64,000 nt of DNA from Ceratobasidium sp. AG-K (GCA_037039685.1 JAWNGF010000009.1:930001-994000); one strand, 5' to 3'. Counted from the stretch's first letter, positions 46,620 to 58,538 are shown. The notes: generated by a model from the sequence alone, not told the origin. Translations and numbers: made by a program.

Positions 46620-49571
46620 TCACGAGTTTGGAGCTCCAACAAGGCTTTCTCGATCTAAATCGAATCCCATGGCCTCACTTCTCCTATCCCCAACTTCGGA
46701 TTCATCCACCTCGCCTATACCTAGCACTTCGCCCAGTCCGGCATCCACCACCCCCAGCCAAGCCATAAGGCCATCGACAGTACGCGCTAATTCGGCGTGA
46801 ACGTCTTCCGATGAAACGAGCGACCCCAAGTCGAGTGGAGGGAGTTCGGGATGGTCAGGGTGTAGTTGCGCGTTGGCGGTCGAATGTGGCGTCGTCGTGT
46901 TAGCATACGAGTACGAGTTGGATTGCGAATGTCCCCCCGAATGAGGGTACCCTCGGTGACCATTCATTCCGTTCACTGGACTGGTATTTCCTATTCCCAA
47001 GTCCGTCGGCGTCGTGCTCGTTTGCAGCGCACTGGGCGAGTGGTTGAAGACCCTATTGACCGGAGAGATGGAGATAGATCCCACCCAGGGGAAGGTGGAA
47101 GCAAGTCAACACCAGCCCCAAGCGAGCCAGGTTGCACGGGTGAAAGCTAATCGACATTGAAATTAGAATTCAGTTGCAAGGCAGGCTGAAGCACTTGCCT
47201 TTAACAAATCTTTCAATAGCGCACCTCCGGGTAGAGGACTGAGGCCAGTTGCACTTCGTGTCGGAACTGCAAGCCCCTTGCCTCCTCCCTCCAGAACAGC
47301 CATGGCAGAGGCCTGGCGGCCCAGTTGTGCAGGTCTGGGCACTAGTCCCCCACTCTTTGCGCCCAATCCGGCGGAAGGGCCACTCAACCCAGGCCCACGA
47401 GAATCCAATGACCGACTTGCGCCATGGCTACTAGGTGGGATTAGGCCTCCGTCCGGCGGGGCGCCCCCAAACCTGAAATCAGTTGGCGATCCAACTGTCG
47501 CGTTCCGTTTCGCTCGTGGACGTTCTCGTCCCGGCCGGTTGTTTAGCCCGTTGATTGCAGGTAGACTCGACCCGGAGCCGGAGCCTTGACCGTGCTTCGT
47601 CTCGCCTTTGCGATCCGTGTCTGCAGTACCGGGAGACTGAGCAACCTGTACGACGCCGTTCCCAGCGACAGGCGGAATTGAGATATTCGCAAGACCTTTA
47701 CTGTCCCGGACTTCTCGATAGGAAGGTACCCGAGGGGGTGACACTGGAGACGGGCTGGGCGTCGACTCGGACGCGGACTCGGTTTCCGGGCTGACTACCG
47801 GTGGCGGACGAGGCGACCGAGGAAGGCCCATTGAACCCGAAAACGACGGTTTGTGCAATTGCCCTCGTCGCCCACTGGGGCTGGACGAATCCGACTCGGC
47901 GCCCAGGTCTGTAGATGCAGGTTTGACGGTATCCAAGTTCAAGTTTGACCGAGGGAAAGCATAGTTTGCTTGACGGGCTGTCAGTATATCCGTTGAATCG
48001 CGGCGCAGAGTTAGCAAGTCCACAGTCGAGTCGAACGGTATTGGAAGGACACGCTGGTCCATCTCGTCCGCAGAAGCGCTCTCGGGCTCTGTGGAAATAG
48101 TGCTAATAGTCGTGTTTCCACTGTTCATGCTGTCCAAGCTCACAACAGTATTGATGGTACTCGCGCTAGTAGTTGTCGGTATGCCTGGGTTCGGGCGCGG
48201 GGCATTGACACGGAAGGGATCGGCTCCAGGGTTGGAGGCATCCTCAAAGAGCATGCGAAGCGAGCGTGGGGGATTCGAGAGGGCTGACACGTCTGCTGCA
48301 TGTGAAGGATCATCGAGCCCTGAGGCTGAAGCAGCAAGTCTATCTGGATAGTTTGCTGCCCGCACAGTTTCAAACTCCCATGACTGAGGCTGTGAAAAGT
48401 CCTGACTGCAGAACGGTTCAAGCCTAGTCTCAATGACAAAAAAAAACGTACTCACGGTTCGTCGTCAGGATCCAGAGCACCAAACGGGCTGGCGAGGCTA
48501 GCTCGCACTCCACCCTTGCTCGTCCAATTCTCGTACCGATTCAAAAGCTCTTTCAAAATGGAGACAGGGGCTTTGGCAGATTTGATCCACTTGCTCTTCG
48601 ACAACTCCTCAGACGAGAGTCGCTAGATAGGCCAAACCGAATTTAGTAGGTATCAATGGCCCAAACAACCTGCGCTCACATCACCAGGCACCTCCCGCAA
48701 ACACAGGGACAAAAACTCGCGCATCTCCTTGCTCGCGTCGGTTGAGTCGGGGAGTTTGGGCGGCTTGAGTTTAGGGATGAGCATCAAAGCTCGCATGTGG
48801 TCTTGGTCGGCGTGAGGTGGCGCACCGGTTGCCATCTCGTACAGCGTAATTCCAAGTCCCCAGATATCGGCTTTGATATCGTAGGCTTGCCCGAGAATGA
48901 CCTCGGGTGCCATCCATTGCGGAGTCCCGACAAACGTCGAGCGCTTCGAATGCGGAGTAGCGAGTAACGCAGAGACACCAAAATCGCAAAGCATGACCCG
49001 GCCGTCGGACGATATTAAAACGTTGGCAGCTAGAACTGTAGGTTGGCTAGGGTGCAGTCAATCCATTAATCGCGCACCTTTGAGATCTCGGTGGATGACG
49101 TTATTACGATGCAAAAAGGCCAGGGCCTGCAAGACCTCTCGCATTATGACTGCGGTAAACCTCTCCTCTATTACATTATTGGGTGCTGCTTTGGCCTGAA
49201 TAGTAGGTTCAAGTAAGCTAATTATAACACTGTAGATCCTCCATGGGTCTCACCAAAGTCCTGACGCTTCCGCCCTGTGCAAAATCCATGACGATCCAAA
49301 CATGAGGCCCTTCCAACCAACACCCATGGTACCTCGTAATATTGGTATAGTCGCTCCCGCTCAGAGAGCTTAGCAAAGCGACCTCTTTTTGAATGGCCTC
49401 TACGTCGTCATCCTGCCCGTCAAGGTTGATGATCTTGAGGGCAACGACTTCGCCAGTAGGGATAAACACTCCCTTGTGGACGGATCCATAAGCACCTCTA
49501 CCAACACATTCGAGCTTCTTGTACTGTTGGGTGACTGGAGTATTGGGGTCAGGGAGAATATTTCGATTCAT
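46620..49571 (-). CDS. STE20/GCK-family protein kinase (Nak1/Kic1/MST-like)
   Basis: Ser/Thr kinase of the germinal-centre-kinase group, which in fungi acts in the RAM/MOR polarity pathway upstream of NDR kinases. From ATG 49571 (MNRNILPDPNTPVTQQYKKL) come the glycine loop GRGAYGSVHKG, ALKIINLDGQDDD with the ATP-site Lys, VALLSSLSGSDYTNITRYHG, the catalytic loop VIHRDLKAANVL, LCDFGVSALL, the activation segment RSTFVGTPQWMAPEVI and subdomain XI near 48680. The kinase is followed by SKWIKSAKAPVSILKELLNRYENW and a long Ser/Pro-rich tail (47.2-48.4 kb). The last part is joined through a GC-AG intron (47147-47198) and one more 53-nt intron near 47050, ending at TAG 46620. All catalytic motifs are intact. 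An extra N-terminal exon in 49597-49968 cannot be excluded. Confidence 0.92.
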
Positions 49572-49596
49572 TTTTGGCTGAGCTACGTCAGCAATC

Positions 49597-49968
49597 TCAT
49601 TTGTTGTTGGAAAAGTATTTGGAGAGGAAGTCGGAGGGATATGGCGGGTCTGACAAAGCTCGTTGTAATAAGCGCTGCGTCTCCAGTGCGGTTTCGAATT
49701 CGCGCCGCCACACACGAATGGAATGATCGACGACAACCAATTTGGGATCTTGCAAGTTGCCTTGACTCAATTCAAGAGCACATTCGTTGGTCATACATCC
49801 GGCGCATTTGCATTTACTGTACGCTTCCTTCGACCAAACGCTGCTTCCTAGAAATCTGGTCTCCACTTCAAGCGGGTCGGAGCCCTCGGAGTTGGCTCGA
49901 TCCCGCTTTCGGTCCGCACCAGGTCTGGACATTCCGACACCTGTGAACCCGTGTACGTACCTGATCAA
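49597..49968 (-). other. open reading frame upstream of the kinase, status unclear
   Basis: A 123-codon frame with VWSKEAYSKCKCAGCMTNEC and WRREFETALETQRLLQRAL lies directly before the kinase ATG on the same strand. It could be a separate small gene, an alternative 5' exon of the kinase or chance. I recognise no domain; the Cys cluster is only suggestive. Confidence 0.2.
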
Positions 49969-50583
49969 ACATGGATCATTTCTCGGTACTTCGGCGGATC
50001 ATAATACGTTCCTGGCACAGAGTTTCCCGAATAAAGCCACGATAGCCAACGCCTAGTTGCCAAACGATGTCGGAATGGCGTCGAAATACACCGGTCTAGT
50101 GCTTGTGGTATAAATATAGAACGTAGGTTATAACAAATCCTGTCTCAAGTACGCCACAATTCAACTTGGGTTACGTTGCTTCCGCCACAAATACCCCCAT
50201 GACCTGCCCTGTATGACCCTGCAAGCCCAGAAATCAAGGTGCCTGCCAAAATGGGACAAAAGGATCAGTCGCTATGTCCTTTAGGTGGGAAGATTTGTCA
50301 CCGGCACACCCGACAGAAGTTTATTGGATGCCTGCGCCTGCAAGGTTGACTGATCGTAGCCATCAGCATTTCAGACCAAGACCACACATGGGGGCCACGA
50401 GGGTTCGAACTCCGTCGGAAATATGGCCCAGGCGCCACATGTTTCCGCACCTCCCTCGATCCCAACAGTTTTAACCGTTGTTTAGCCTTCTCACCTACGG
50501 ATAAGAAAAGCCTCGGGAGAGCGCGTTGGGTGGCGCAGTGCAATCCCCCCCCCCATCCTTTTCGACCCATAGACCTCGGAGTG
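49969..50583. other. intergenic region without supported gene
   Basis: Region between kinase 5' end and the DUF6533 gene, with a C run near 50545. Nothing else seen. Confidence 0.6.
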
Positions 50584-52174
50584 ATGGCTAGTAACAATCC
50601 TTTCGTCGACCTATTGGTGGAGGCATATGAAAAAATTGCGATCGCAAAATACATTGCGGGTAAGTTTCCCATACGGACTCTAGGTGAATGCTGAAGCCGA
50701 ACACTACACGCATAAAGTCGTAGCCCTCGCATTTTATATCTACGATTTTTTAATCACGTTTGATGCCGAGGTCAAGTACGTCTGGAGTGCGAAATGGTCT
50801 TTTGGTCGTGCCGCGTTTCATTTCAACAGGTGCTGGAGCATCCTAGTCTTATGGTTCGTACTATATCAAGTAAATAATTTAGGCGAGAAGTATTCACACT
50901 CAACCGAACTGTTGCAGTGTATATATGCCTAGTAAGTATTCATTTAGCGATGAAGAATAGCGGACTGACGGGTGTTGTAGCGATCTTTAGGCACGGTGTG
51001 GACGTGAAGGTGAGCTAATTGCGAATGGTTTAGAAGCGTTTCCGTGTGTTAACCAGGGATCAACCTTTCCTCCTAGACGTAAGTGACGTTACTCCAAAGC
51101 CCGTTGATTCATGCTCACCTATTCGCGATTACTAGTTGCCGCACGGCCATAACATTTTACGGCGACGGTGTGATCTTTTTGTTCCTCAACACAACTGGTA
51201 AGCTATCATCTTGCTAGCCGCCGTATGTATGTCTAACTTGTAACAGTGGTCATGTCAATGAGAGTCTGGATACTATTCAATCGCAAGTCAGTGAACGACT
51301 ACAAGCCATTTGAACACAACAGCTGATTTGTAAAATTAAATTTGCAGCATATATGTGTTGGTGTGCGTTGATCCCATTGCAAGAATGCTCTAGACCAATC
51401 GTCCTAACCCATTCTACTTCTATCAGACTCCTCGGCATAGCTTGCTTATCTGGGCTCCTTGGGTGTCTTTTGGTGTTTCACCTGCAACTGAGGCAGATGA
51501 TACAGATACCCAACCCTGGTACGTACCGCTCGGATCAACTCTGTTCATATAGTACTAAGATTTAGCCACCTCAATAGCGCCTGAACTGATTACCGGCTGT
51601 CTGACTATCCTGCCGAAGACAGTAACTCAGGTTCCCTATGTGATCGGTCTCACGCTAGACACCGCCATCTTTATCGCCACCCTATGGAAAACGTTGGCGT
51701 TGAACCGGTCGGGTGTCCGGTTACCTATTATCAGGTGCTTGATGCGGGAGTAAGTGATCTACACACCTTATTGGTGGCTGTTCAGCTAATTAATGTACGT
51801 GGGCCAGTGGCACGGTTTACTACCTCATTAATTGCGCATCCTTGGCGGCTGCACTCCTGCTTAGCATTGACAACAACCTGAATAATATTGCTCTAGGATC
51901 GGGGTAGGTACCTTGAGCTAGTCAACCTGGCCGTACACTGACATTCAGGGTCGTCAGGTATATCATTGCTCTCCATTCGACCCTGTGTACTCGGATTCTC
52001 TTATCGTTGCACGTGTTTAATGAAAGGACGAGCGGTAGTGTAACGCACCTGAACGGCACGACCACGAAGGACGTCGAATGGAGTTCGGGATATTTGAAGG
52101 CGGGTGTCAGCAATGAAACTACTCAACGACCGGATTCACCACTCGAACTTGAAGTGATAAAAAGGCACGACTAA
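50584..52174 (+). CDS. DUF6533-type seven-helix membrane protein, gene structure uncertain
   Basis: Agaricomycete-specific integral membrane family of unknown role. ATG 50584 (MASNNPFVDLLVEAYEKI) leads, after an intron, to the DUF6533 signature LAFYIYDFLITFDAEVKYVW then KWSFGRAAFHFNR. Later exons give RVWILFNRK, LLGIACLSGLLGCLLVFHLQL and TQVPYVIGLTLDTAIFIATLWK, the usual pattern of helices with a C-terminal TLxLVW-like segment. The tail ends with VIKRHD before TAA 52172-52174. Exon joins between 50.85 and 51.4 kb do not settle into one clean frame by hand: readings near 50880-50935 and 51300-51380 meet stops unless unusual splice sites are used. It may therefore be a decaying gene. Family assignment is firmer than the intactness. 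Confidence 0.6.
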
Positions 52175-52526
52175 CACAAGCAAAATTTTGACGCTATAAC
52201 GGACTATGGATCAGGATGCATGTAACCTAACTATTTTGTATTTATTGTTCAATCCAACCCACATGGGAGCGCATATATGCGTGTTTTTCTATTTGAAGAC
52301 TGATTTAGAAGCTCGAGACTACGAAAGAACTTGCCATTTATTTCTAGGGGTTGGATATTATAAGAGCCAGGATTAGATCGATATAGCATGCATGCGAGAT
52401 GGATTTCATTGAAAGGATTTACTCTCCACTTGCTGGATTGTTGTGATTGCCTAGCATCACGTGACCGTGGCGCGGCAACCTGAGTGTTTGACGCGACCAT
52501 CGACGAGGATTCGAAATTCTGCTGCG
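52175..52526. other. short intergenic region
   Basis: 350 bp between the DUF6533 gene and the basic protein gene; nothing recognised. Confidence 0.6.
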
Positions 52527-54000
52527 ATGTCCGAAGGAGGCAAAGCTATCGACCGTGAAGAGGTAGCGGGTGCGTATAATAGATTTTTTAGGAGAGAAAA
52601 TAACCAAACCATTTCCCTTAGCTCGCCGTGCTGCTCTCACAGACGGACGATGGCGGAATCGTGAGGGTATCGGAATGTACCAGCGTTCAACATCGAATGC
52701 ACTCCGAAACATTTTGTCTGGAGTCCGTAGTGCTCTTCCCTCGCTATCTCGCGCAAAGAGCAAGTCGAGATCTCGGTCAAATAGCCCAATTAAACCCAGG
52801 AGCCCGGCAAAGCGTAGCCCAACAAAACGTAGCCCAACAAAGCGAAGTCCAGCGAAACAGACGGCCGCAATACCTGAGGAGCTTGGTATGCATTTTATGA
52901 ATGTTTGTTTGAAGGTTCTAATTAGTACCCAGTTGAAGTTCCCGAAGCTAGCTCCTCTAAATTACCACCTATTCGATCACCTTCGCCAATACCCGAGGTT
53001 GAAGCAATCACTGCCGCATCCCCATATGTATCTACGGCGGTTTCCTCACCTTCCGTTCCCTCGCCTGCCCGACCTTCTCCCAAAGCACAGCAAAAGCGGA
53101 AAGCTGAAACCAAAAAGGCAGCCAAGGCCAAGGTCAAATCGGGGTTGAAACTTCAAGGCTCCAACGATGGTTCGAAAAGCAAGCCGACGCCAGCGTTACC
53201 CAACAATTCTGCGGTTCCCGAACCTGGGCAGGAAGAGGAACCCGATTTGGAAGCAGCCATTGAAGAGGCGGAACCAGGAGAGGAGGAGGAGCCTGTGAAG
53301 ACCGCATCCAAATCTCCAATGACGGCGCCAGGGGGCGCTGGTAGGACAGAAGTTGATGAGTCGGTCATCATCTTTGACGACTCAGTCGTGTTTGCAGAGC
53401 CGGAACCCGAGCCACAGCCAGAGCCCGAGCCCAAGACAAAAAGCAGGATACAAACGATCATACCAGAACCCTTGCAACGAATTACTCAAAAGGCCGCAAA
53501 GCCTAGAGCTGTTTCGGGGAGCAAACGACCTTCACCCGGCCAAGAGGAAGAAGCTTCGGACATGGGTTCTCCTGAAAGGGCTGGCGGCTCAGGTGCGCAA
53601 CGACTATACAGTTGATGTTATATTATATCTGACATTTTTCACAGCTTCTAAACGTGCTAAAATCGACAAGGGCAAGTCCAAGTCCAAAACTTCAGCCAAA
53701 AAGGGTAAACCTCGAAAAGCTGCGACCAAGCCCAAAGCCAAAGCTCCGAAAACAAAGCCAAAAGCTCGAGCGGTATCTTCTCAGCCAGAACCATCGGTTT
53801 CCAACGAGTCGACCTATCACACCGTCCCTAAGAGTCCGACGCCAGCACCTCAGGATATCATGGTTCCCCTTCAAGACTCGCCTCCGTCCCGTCCCAAGGA
53901 CAAAGGCAAGCGTCGACGGTATACGCTCATGCCTGTCCGAACCACTGAAGAAATGGCACATCCGGACTTTGATCCATTAGATTGCATCGGCTGGCAGTAA
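52527..54000 (+). CDS. lysine/proline-rich, probably nuclear, disordered protein
   Basis: No known domain recognised. ATG 52527 (MSEGGKAIDREEVA) splices after an intron (about 52570-52621) to ARRAALTDGRWRNREGIGMY, the only region that looks folded, followed by NALRNILSGVRSALPSLSRA. The rest is low complexity: repeated SPxKR units (RSPTKRSPTKRSPAK) near 52790-52860, a basic KRKAETKKAAKAKVK cluster, an acidic Glu/Pro stretch (53220-53440), EPEPEPQPEPEPK, further basic clusters (KPRKAATKPKAKAPK) and a conserved-looking C-terminus EEMAHPDFDPLDCIGWQ. Four exons join in frame and TAA is at 53998-54000. S/T-P-x-K/R repeats recall DNA-groove-binding or CDK-phosphorylated tails, so chromatin association is an inference. 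Confidence 0.72.
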
Positions 54001-54268
54001 GCTCTTTATTTGGTATTTACTTGGATTCTCTATGCGATTGGTTGTTGTTCAACCTTGCTTATATTTTGCTCAACTTCGGAGCTACTGGGCAGTACCAACT
54101 CTATCTTGCAACCATGGACTGTTTTCGGCCGCCATGTGCTTTGTTTCTACGCAACTGTAACTGTATCAACGACATAATTTATTTATCTTGCATGGTGTCA
54201 AATGTCCGGGATAGCAGTTTGAAAGCGATAACTAGATACGACAGCCTCCCTCCACATGCCTTGCCCAC

Positions 54269-55479
54269 TCAGTTGTCTCCGCCTCCACCGAAGAATTCCC
54301 TAAGCTTCTTTTGCGCCGGGTCGTCGCCCGAGCTTTGATTGCCATCCTTCTGTCGAATCTGGATGAAATTCAGTCTATGCAATTAGTCGTGTGACCCGAA
54401 ACGTCTCACCACTCCTTGCAAATGGCTATGTTGGTTACAAGCAATGACCTTCATACGTATTGAACGTGGTCCCGCCTCGTCGCATTGGGTCGGCGGAGGT
54501 GCAGATTCTTGAACCTTGGTGGCCATGACGGCACCTGGGTCAGGTGTGATCGACGGAGTTGGTGTGCCATTTGCGGAACGTATTTCCGAAAGTGATTCAT
54601 CCTGCACGGATTTAGACTTCTAATTCCGTCTTCATGTGAAAGGGATCAACTCACCTCCAAGCCAACACTAACTCTCGTCCAGGCAGTATTATGCAAACCC
54701 CTGAAGCGCCCAGAGGTCCCATTGTTGTCCACATACACGCACCGCCTCGCCAGAGCTCCCAATGTCTCGGCAATGGCAATTCCGTGGCTCACGACAACAA
54801 CGTTGACCTCTCCCGGCGGTTTGTTCACCGACTGGTGAAGGAGCTGCTCCAAATGCTCCGCATAAAACTGGTCACCGCGTCGTGCGACGTCATTGAGCGA
54901 CTCGCCACCGGCGAATTTGCCGTCTCTGCCCGGGGGTAATGACCATTCGCCATCGCCCGGATACGGCATCCATGGTTTGCCCTCTCCTTCGCCAAAGTGC
55001 TGTTCCCGGATGAGTTTTGTGACTGTGAAGGAGGGCTTGGGCTCGGATTGTGCGTCGTAGATTTCCCGAGCGGTGCTGTGTGCGCGTTTGAGGTCCGAGG
55101 CGAACATGTGGGTGATAGGGTATGACGAAAAGTATTTTCCGGCTGCTCGAGCTTGCTGTTTGTAAAGTGAGTAGGTGGGTCAAAGAGGGTCAGAGTCGTG
55201 GCGTACGTTTAAGCCTGGATTGAGAGCAGTGTCACGTTAGTACCGAGCGCGAAAGAGTGTGAGCGAGCTTGGGGCGTACCGTGGTTGGACAAAGGCGCGT
55301 CTGCCCATCCTGCCCAAAACGCTTTCTATTTATCCATTAAAAACTCGCATTTACTGAGCGCTTATTGGCTTGTACTTACGAGGTTATCCGTGCTGCAAAG
55401 AGCGGCCGTTAATGAAGAAAACAAGCACAGAAATGGCCACGAACCTTTCGCCGTGTCGTACGAACGTGAGTGTGATCAT
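54269..55479 (-). CDS. histidine phosphatase superfamily protein (phosphoglycerate mutase-like)
   Basis: Phosphatase with a catalytic phosphohistidine. ATG 55479 gives MITLTFVRHGE, the RHG catalytic motif at the very N-terminus, interrupted by an intron inside the GES triplet. Next come TDNL, KAFWAGWADAPLSNHGLNQA, the motif MFASDLKRAHSTARE, LIREQHFGEGEGKPW, GESLNDVARRGDQFY and VNVVVVSHGIAIAET with the second catalytic His, and then TAWTRVSVGLE. The TIGAR/Pho-like order of motifs is complete. A final intron (about 54358-54410) adds IRQKDGNQSSGDDPAQKKL and REFFGGGGDN, ending TGA 54269-54271; without it the frame ends at 54383. Fungal relatives of this shape are annotated as phosphoglycerate mutase-like or fructose-2,6-bisphosphatase-like; the substrate is unsettled. 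Confidence 0.87.
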
Positions 55480-55765
55480 GGTTGAGTTTCGGTGGTAGCT
55501 CTGTGGAGACAAAGCGACGAGCAATGCCAACCGGTCGCGAAGTAGGCATGTGTCGCCGATCAAGAGTGGCGTTTCGTATGTAATCCAGGCAATGCGATGA
55601 CCAAGATGGGCACCATGACTAAGGCAGACCCTGTGTAAGCGGGGCTCGCAAGACCGACGCGCATCCCTTCTACACTCTTCCACAACGACCTAGGCGCAGA
55701 GGCATATAAAGACTCGGTAAGCCACTCCAATCGCCATTCCGTCATCTCCTTGCTCCTTGCTCAAC
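55480..55765. promoter_or_regulatory. shared upstream region, histidine phosphatase (-) and AN1 protein (+)
   Basis: 286 bp separate the two ATGs, so both promoters lie here. No sequence element can be named with confidence. Confidence 0.5.
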
Positions 55766-56960
55766 ATGTTTTCCCCAGCGATGGCCACTCGAAAGGATAG
55801 CACGGACGCACAGATGATGTTCGTAGGCAGCGCTTGCGGACTTGCCAGCTGCAACCAACACGACTTTTTGCCTATACGATGCGACCTCTGCTCTGAATCT
55901 TTCTGCTTTGATCACTTTCGCCCCAACGAGCACAAATGTGCCAAATTCGATCCCGCCAAAGCCGACCGAGTGGCGCCCAGCTGTCCACTGTGCAACACCC
56001 CCATCTCCATCCCCATCGGCCATGACCCAAACTTGAAGATGGATGCACATATCATGAACGAGTGCCGAGTTATGGGGAACAAGAACACTACCCGCCAGAC
56101 GCCACGTTGTGCAGGTCCCCGGTGCACCAAGACACTCATTGCGCCCATTCGCTGCGACGTACGTGTCCATCATGCCAAGTTTGATCTCGCTCTGAAACTT
56201 ACGTTACGTCTATAGAACTGTCGTAAACAATTCTGTGCCGAGCACCGATTCCCTCAACAACATTCTTGTGCCGCCCCTTCGGTCTCGAGACCGTCGCCCG
56301 TTCCCCAGTCGCAAAATCCCATGTCCAAACTTTCGGACAAGCTGCCTAATGTGAATATCGGAAACTTGCGTTCTGGGCAGGGTGGTCCGTCCGCTGCTGC
56401 CGCTATGGCTGCCATTAACCGTGCGGCTGCAAGCGCAAAGCCAAAGCCGGCACCTACCACTGTTGTCAAACCACAACCAGCAGCTGCATCTGGTTCATCC
56501 TCGTCGAACAAACCTGCCGTAGCCAATCCGTTCAACAAGACCGACCGGTGCGACCCTAACCTGTCTACCCCCGCCAATGCTGACGCTGCTCCCACTATCA
56601 ATTCGCGTCCGGCCCGCATCGACACGTCATATCTCCCCCCTCCACTGTTTGGATTCGCATAAACTCACATCCCCACCTTTCCCATCTTATCCTTATTTGT
56701 TTCATTGTATTGATATCCCACCTATTCCCGGCCCATGCATGTACAATCTCTTAATCAACACTCCTTTAGTCGTGCTCGTGCCGAGCGTGTATCTCAGTTG
56801 AAGGCCTTGCAAGAGCGAAATAAGAAGGGGGTAAGTGGTCTTGAGTGCTCAGTGGGATTGTTGACTAATTGATCCACAGTTGCTAAGTAATGCGGAGAAG
56901 TCTCGCCTCGCCGAGCTGCAAACCGAAGCTAAGCAGAACGGCGACTGCGTCTTGATGTAA
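55766..56960 (+). CDS. AN1-type zinc-finger protein with C-terminal CaaX box
   Basis: ZFAND2/Cuz1-like proteasome- or p97-associated zinc-finger protein. ATG 55766 gives MFSPAMATRKDSTDAQMMFV; the first AN1 finger spans CGLASCNQHDFLPIRCDLC to HFRPNEHKC, a C2H2-like CPLCNTPISIPIGHDPN to MNEC follows, and the second AN1 finger runs from CAGPRCTKTLIAPIRCDNC to HRFPQQHSC across an intron. After an Ala/Ser/Pro linker a 228-nt intron (about 56540-56767, long for this locus) leads to RARAERVSQLKALQERNKKG and the final LLSNAEKSRLAELQTEAKQ with end residues CVLM before TAA 56958-56960. CVLM fits a farnesylation CaaX motif. Human ZFAND2B also ends in a CaaX box, so the architecture is ancestral. Cys/His positions are all intact. 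Confidence 0.9.
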
Positions 56961-57686
56961 CCACAATCTTTTCTCTGTTAGTTTCTCTTGGTGGAATTAT
57001 AGTACTATTTAATAATATTTGGGTACCCTTCGAATTCAGGCGGACTCGAATGTCTGAATTATCTGCTCTCGCCAGACACGTCTTCAGTTTGCCCGTGATT
57101 CGCATGATGCTTTTCATGCTGTCCTACCGAATGCGACACCACACCGCAAATTGCTTATATCATCTGGCCATCGAGCCTCAGGGTCGTGATCGGCTTCATT
57201 TGGTCCTGAAGTGGTCATGTTATATGCTGGCAGTCAAACGGGCACTGAATACTTCGTAGGTTGCAAACTTCACGAGCAACTATGTGGTACATAACCCCAT
57301 GTACACCGATCCCAATCCAACAGTATGTAAATATACACCGCATACACCCAAGTCCAGTGGGTATGCATGCTGAAACCCGCCTGCAAGCTCCTATCTATGT
57401 CGCACCCACGAGGTGATTACGCCCTCCCAATATTGACGATGTTGCTGCACGCGTGTTCTTACGTCGACACCTGTGCTGTCCTAGACAATTACGGCCAAGC
57501 GCGTGACTATCCCTTGATACACGCGTCCGAGTACATGCCAGCGAGTATTGTGGCCCTTCACCCTTGTCGTCCCCCACCCCGATATCAATCTCACACTATC
57601 CCTTCTCCAAACTCACCCTGCGACCCTCTCCACTATTGTCTCCGGGTCTTAGCCCAATCCCTATTATTAGTACTAAAAACCTCGAT
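56961..57686. other. intergenic region without supported gene
   Basis: 0.7 kb between the AN1 and Ser/Pro-rich genes. A frame at 57367-57690 has no motif. Confidence 0.6.
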
Positions 57687-58217
57687 ATGAACGACTTTGA
57701 AGAAGAATCGGGATCGCCCAAAGTAGTAGATGTACGTCTAATATAGGCCTCTCCGCAATGATCCCCGCTCATGTGGCTCCTCATTAGGCCCCCATGCCCA
57801 GTTCCCCCAGCCCCAGCCCCAGCCCCAGCCCCAGCCCCAGCCCTCTCGGCAGCCCTGAATCTCGGCATGCTCTTTCGTTTGAGGACAGCGACACTGCTTC
57901 GTAAGTCTATCACGACGCCGCCGATCATCCACGCTAAATCGTCGATTCGCAGCGGTACCGAGTCGGAGGGCAGCCCCATCAGTCCAGCGAGTACTTTCTC
58001 GCTTCCAGAAGATGATTCCAATCGTGAACATCCCAAGCCAGGCGAAGAGCCGCAATTTCGTGGGAGACGTAATGAGGCAGCGGAGCAGAAGCAATGGACA
58101 GCACCAGTGCAAGGCGTAATTATTATTGGACCAGCAGCGCTGCTCGAGCATGAAGCGGAAGCAGAAATAATCGCTCATGAAGCGATTCCACCCCATGCTC
58201 CAGCTGGCCCCGAATAG
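57687..58217 (+). CDS. small acidic Ser/Pro-rich protein of unknown function
   Basis: ATG 57687 gives MNDFEEESGSPKVVD; an intron (about 57732-57786) leads to an exon with MPSSPSPSPSPSPSPS, built of AGCCCC hexanucleotide repeats near 57800-57842, followed by GSPESRHALSFEDSDTA. A second intron (about 57902-57951) joins to GTESEGSPISPASTFSLPED, EEPQFRGRRNEAAEQKQWT and the C-terminus AHEAIPPHAPAGPE, stop TAG 58215-58217. About 140 residues with multiple S-P dipeptides, plausibly a phosphoprotein. No family recognised. The S/P repeat may vary in length between strains. Confidence 0.6.
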
Positions 58218-58538
58218 GGTCGTGCGCTGGCACTTCTATTTGCGTGTTTGGTTATTATAAAGCGTGCAGGGCATGCGCTATTCAGTCTTGCAGCAAACGT
58301 ATATCGTCCTGTTGCAACTCTGGATTAGCTTGTATCGAATTAGTTTGTTATGAATTGATTGGCCCCAAACTGGGTCGCCTTTGCTGTAACTATTGGCCAA
58401 TGCCATCTGAAACACGAATCCGCATCGAATGCCAGTCGAATAGACCCCCGACTGTAACCCATTTTGATTGGTAAGGTGGTCTCGAATTAACTTAGTAGTG
58501 AAATAAGGTACAAGATTATAATGTCCAGCATTTGTAAA
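58218..58538. other. 3' intergenic region between convergent genes
   Basis: 320 bp between the Ser/Pro-rich gene (+) and the coiled-coil gene (-). No gene seen. Confidence 0.6.

Noticed and set aside
53353..54000. Alternative 215-codon frame over the basic nuclear protein
   Set aside because: Only its last exon is in the frame of the spliced gene; the upstream part crosses an intron and is the wrong frame of the previous exon.
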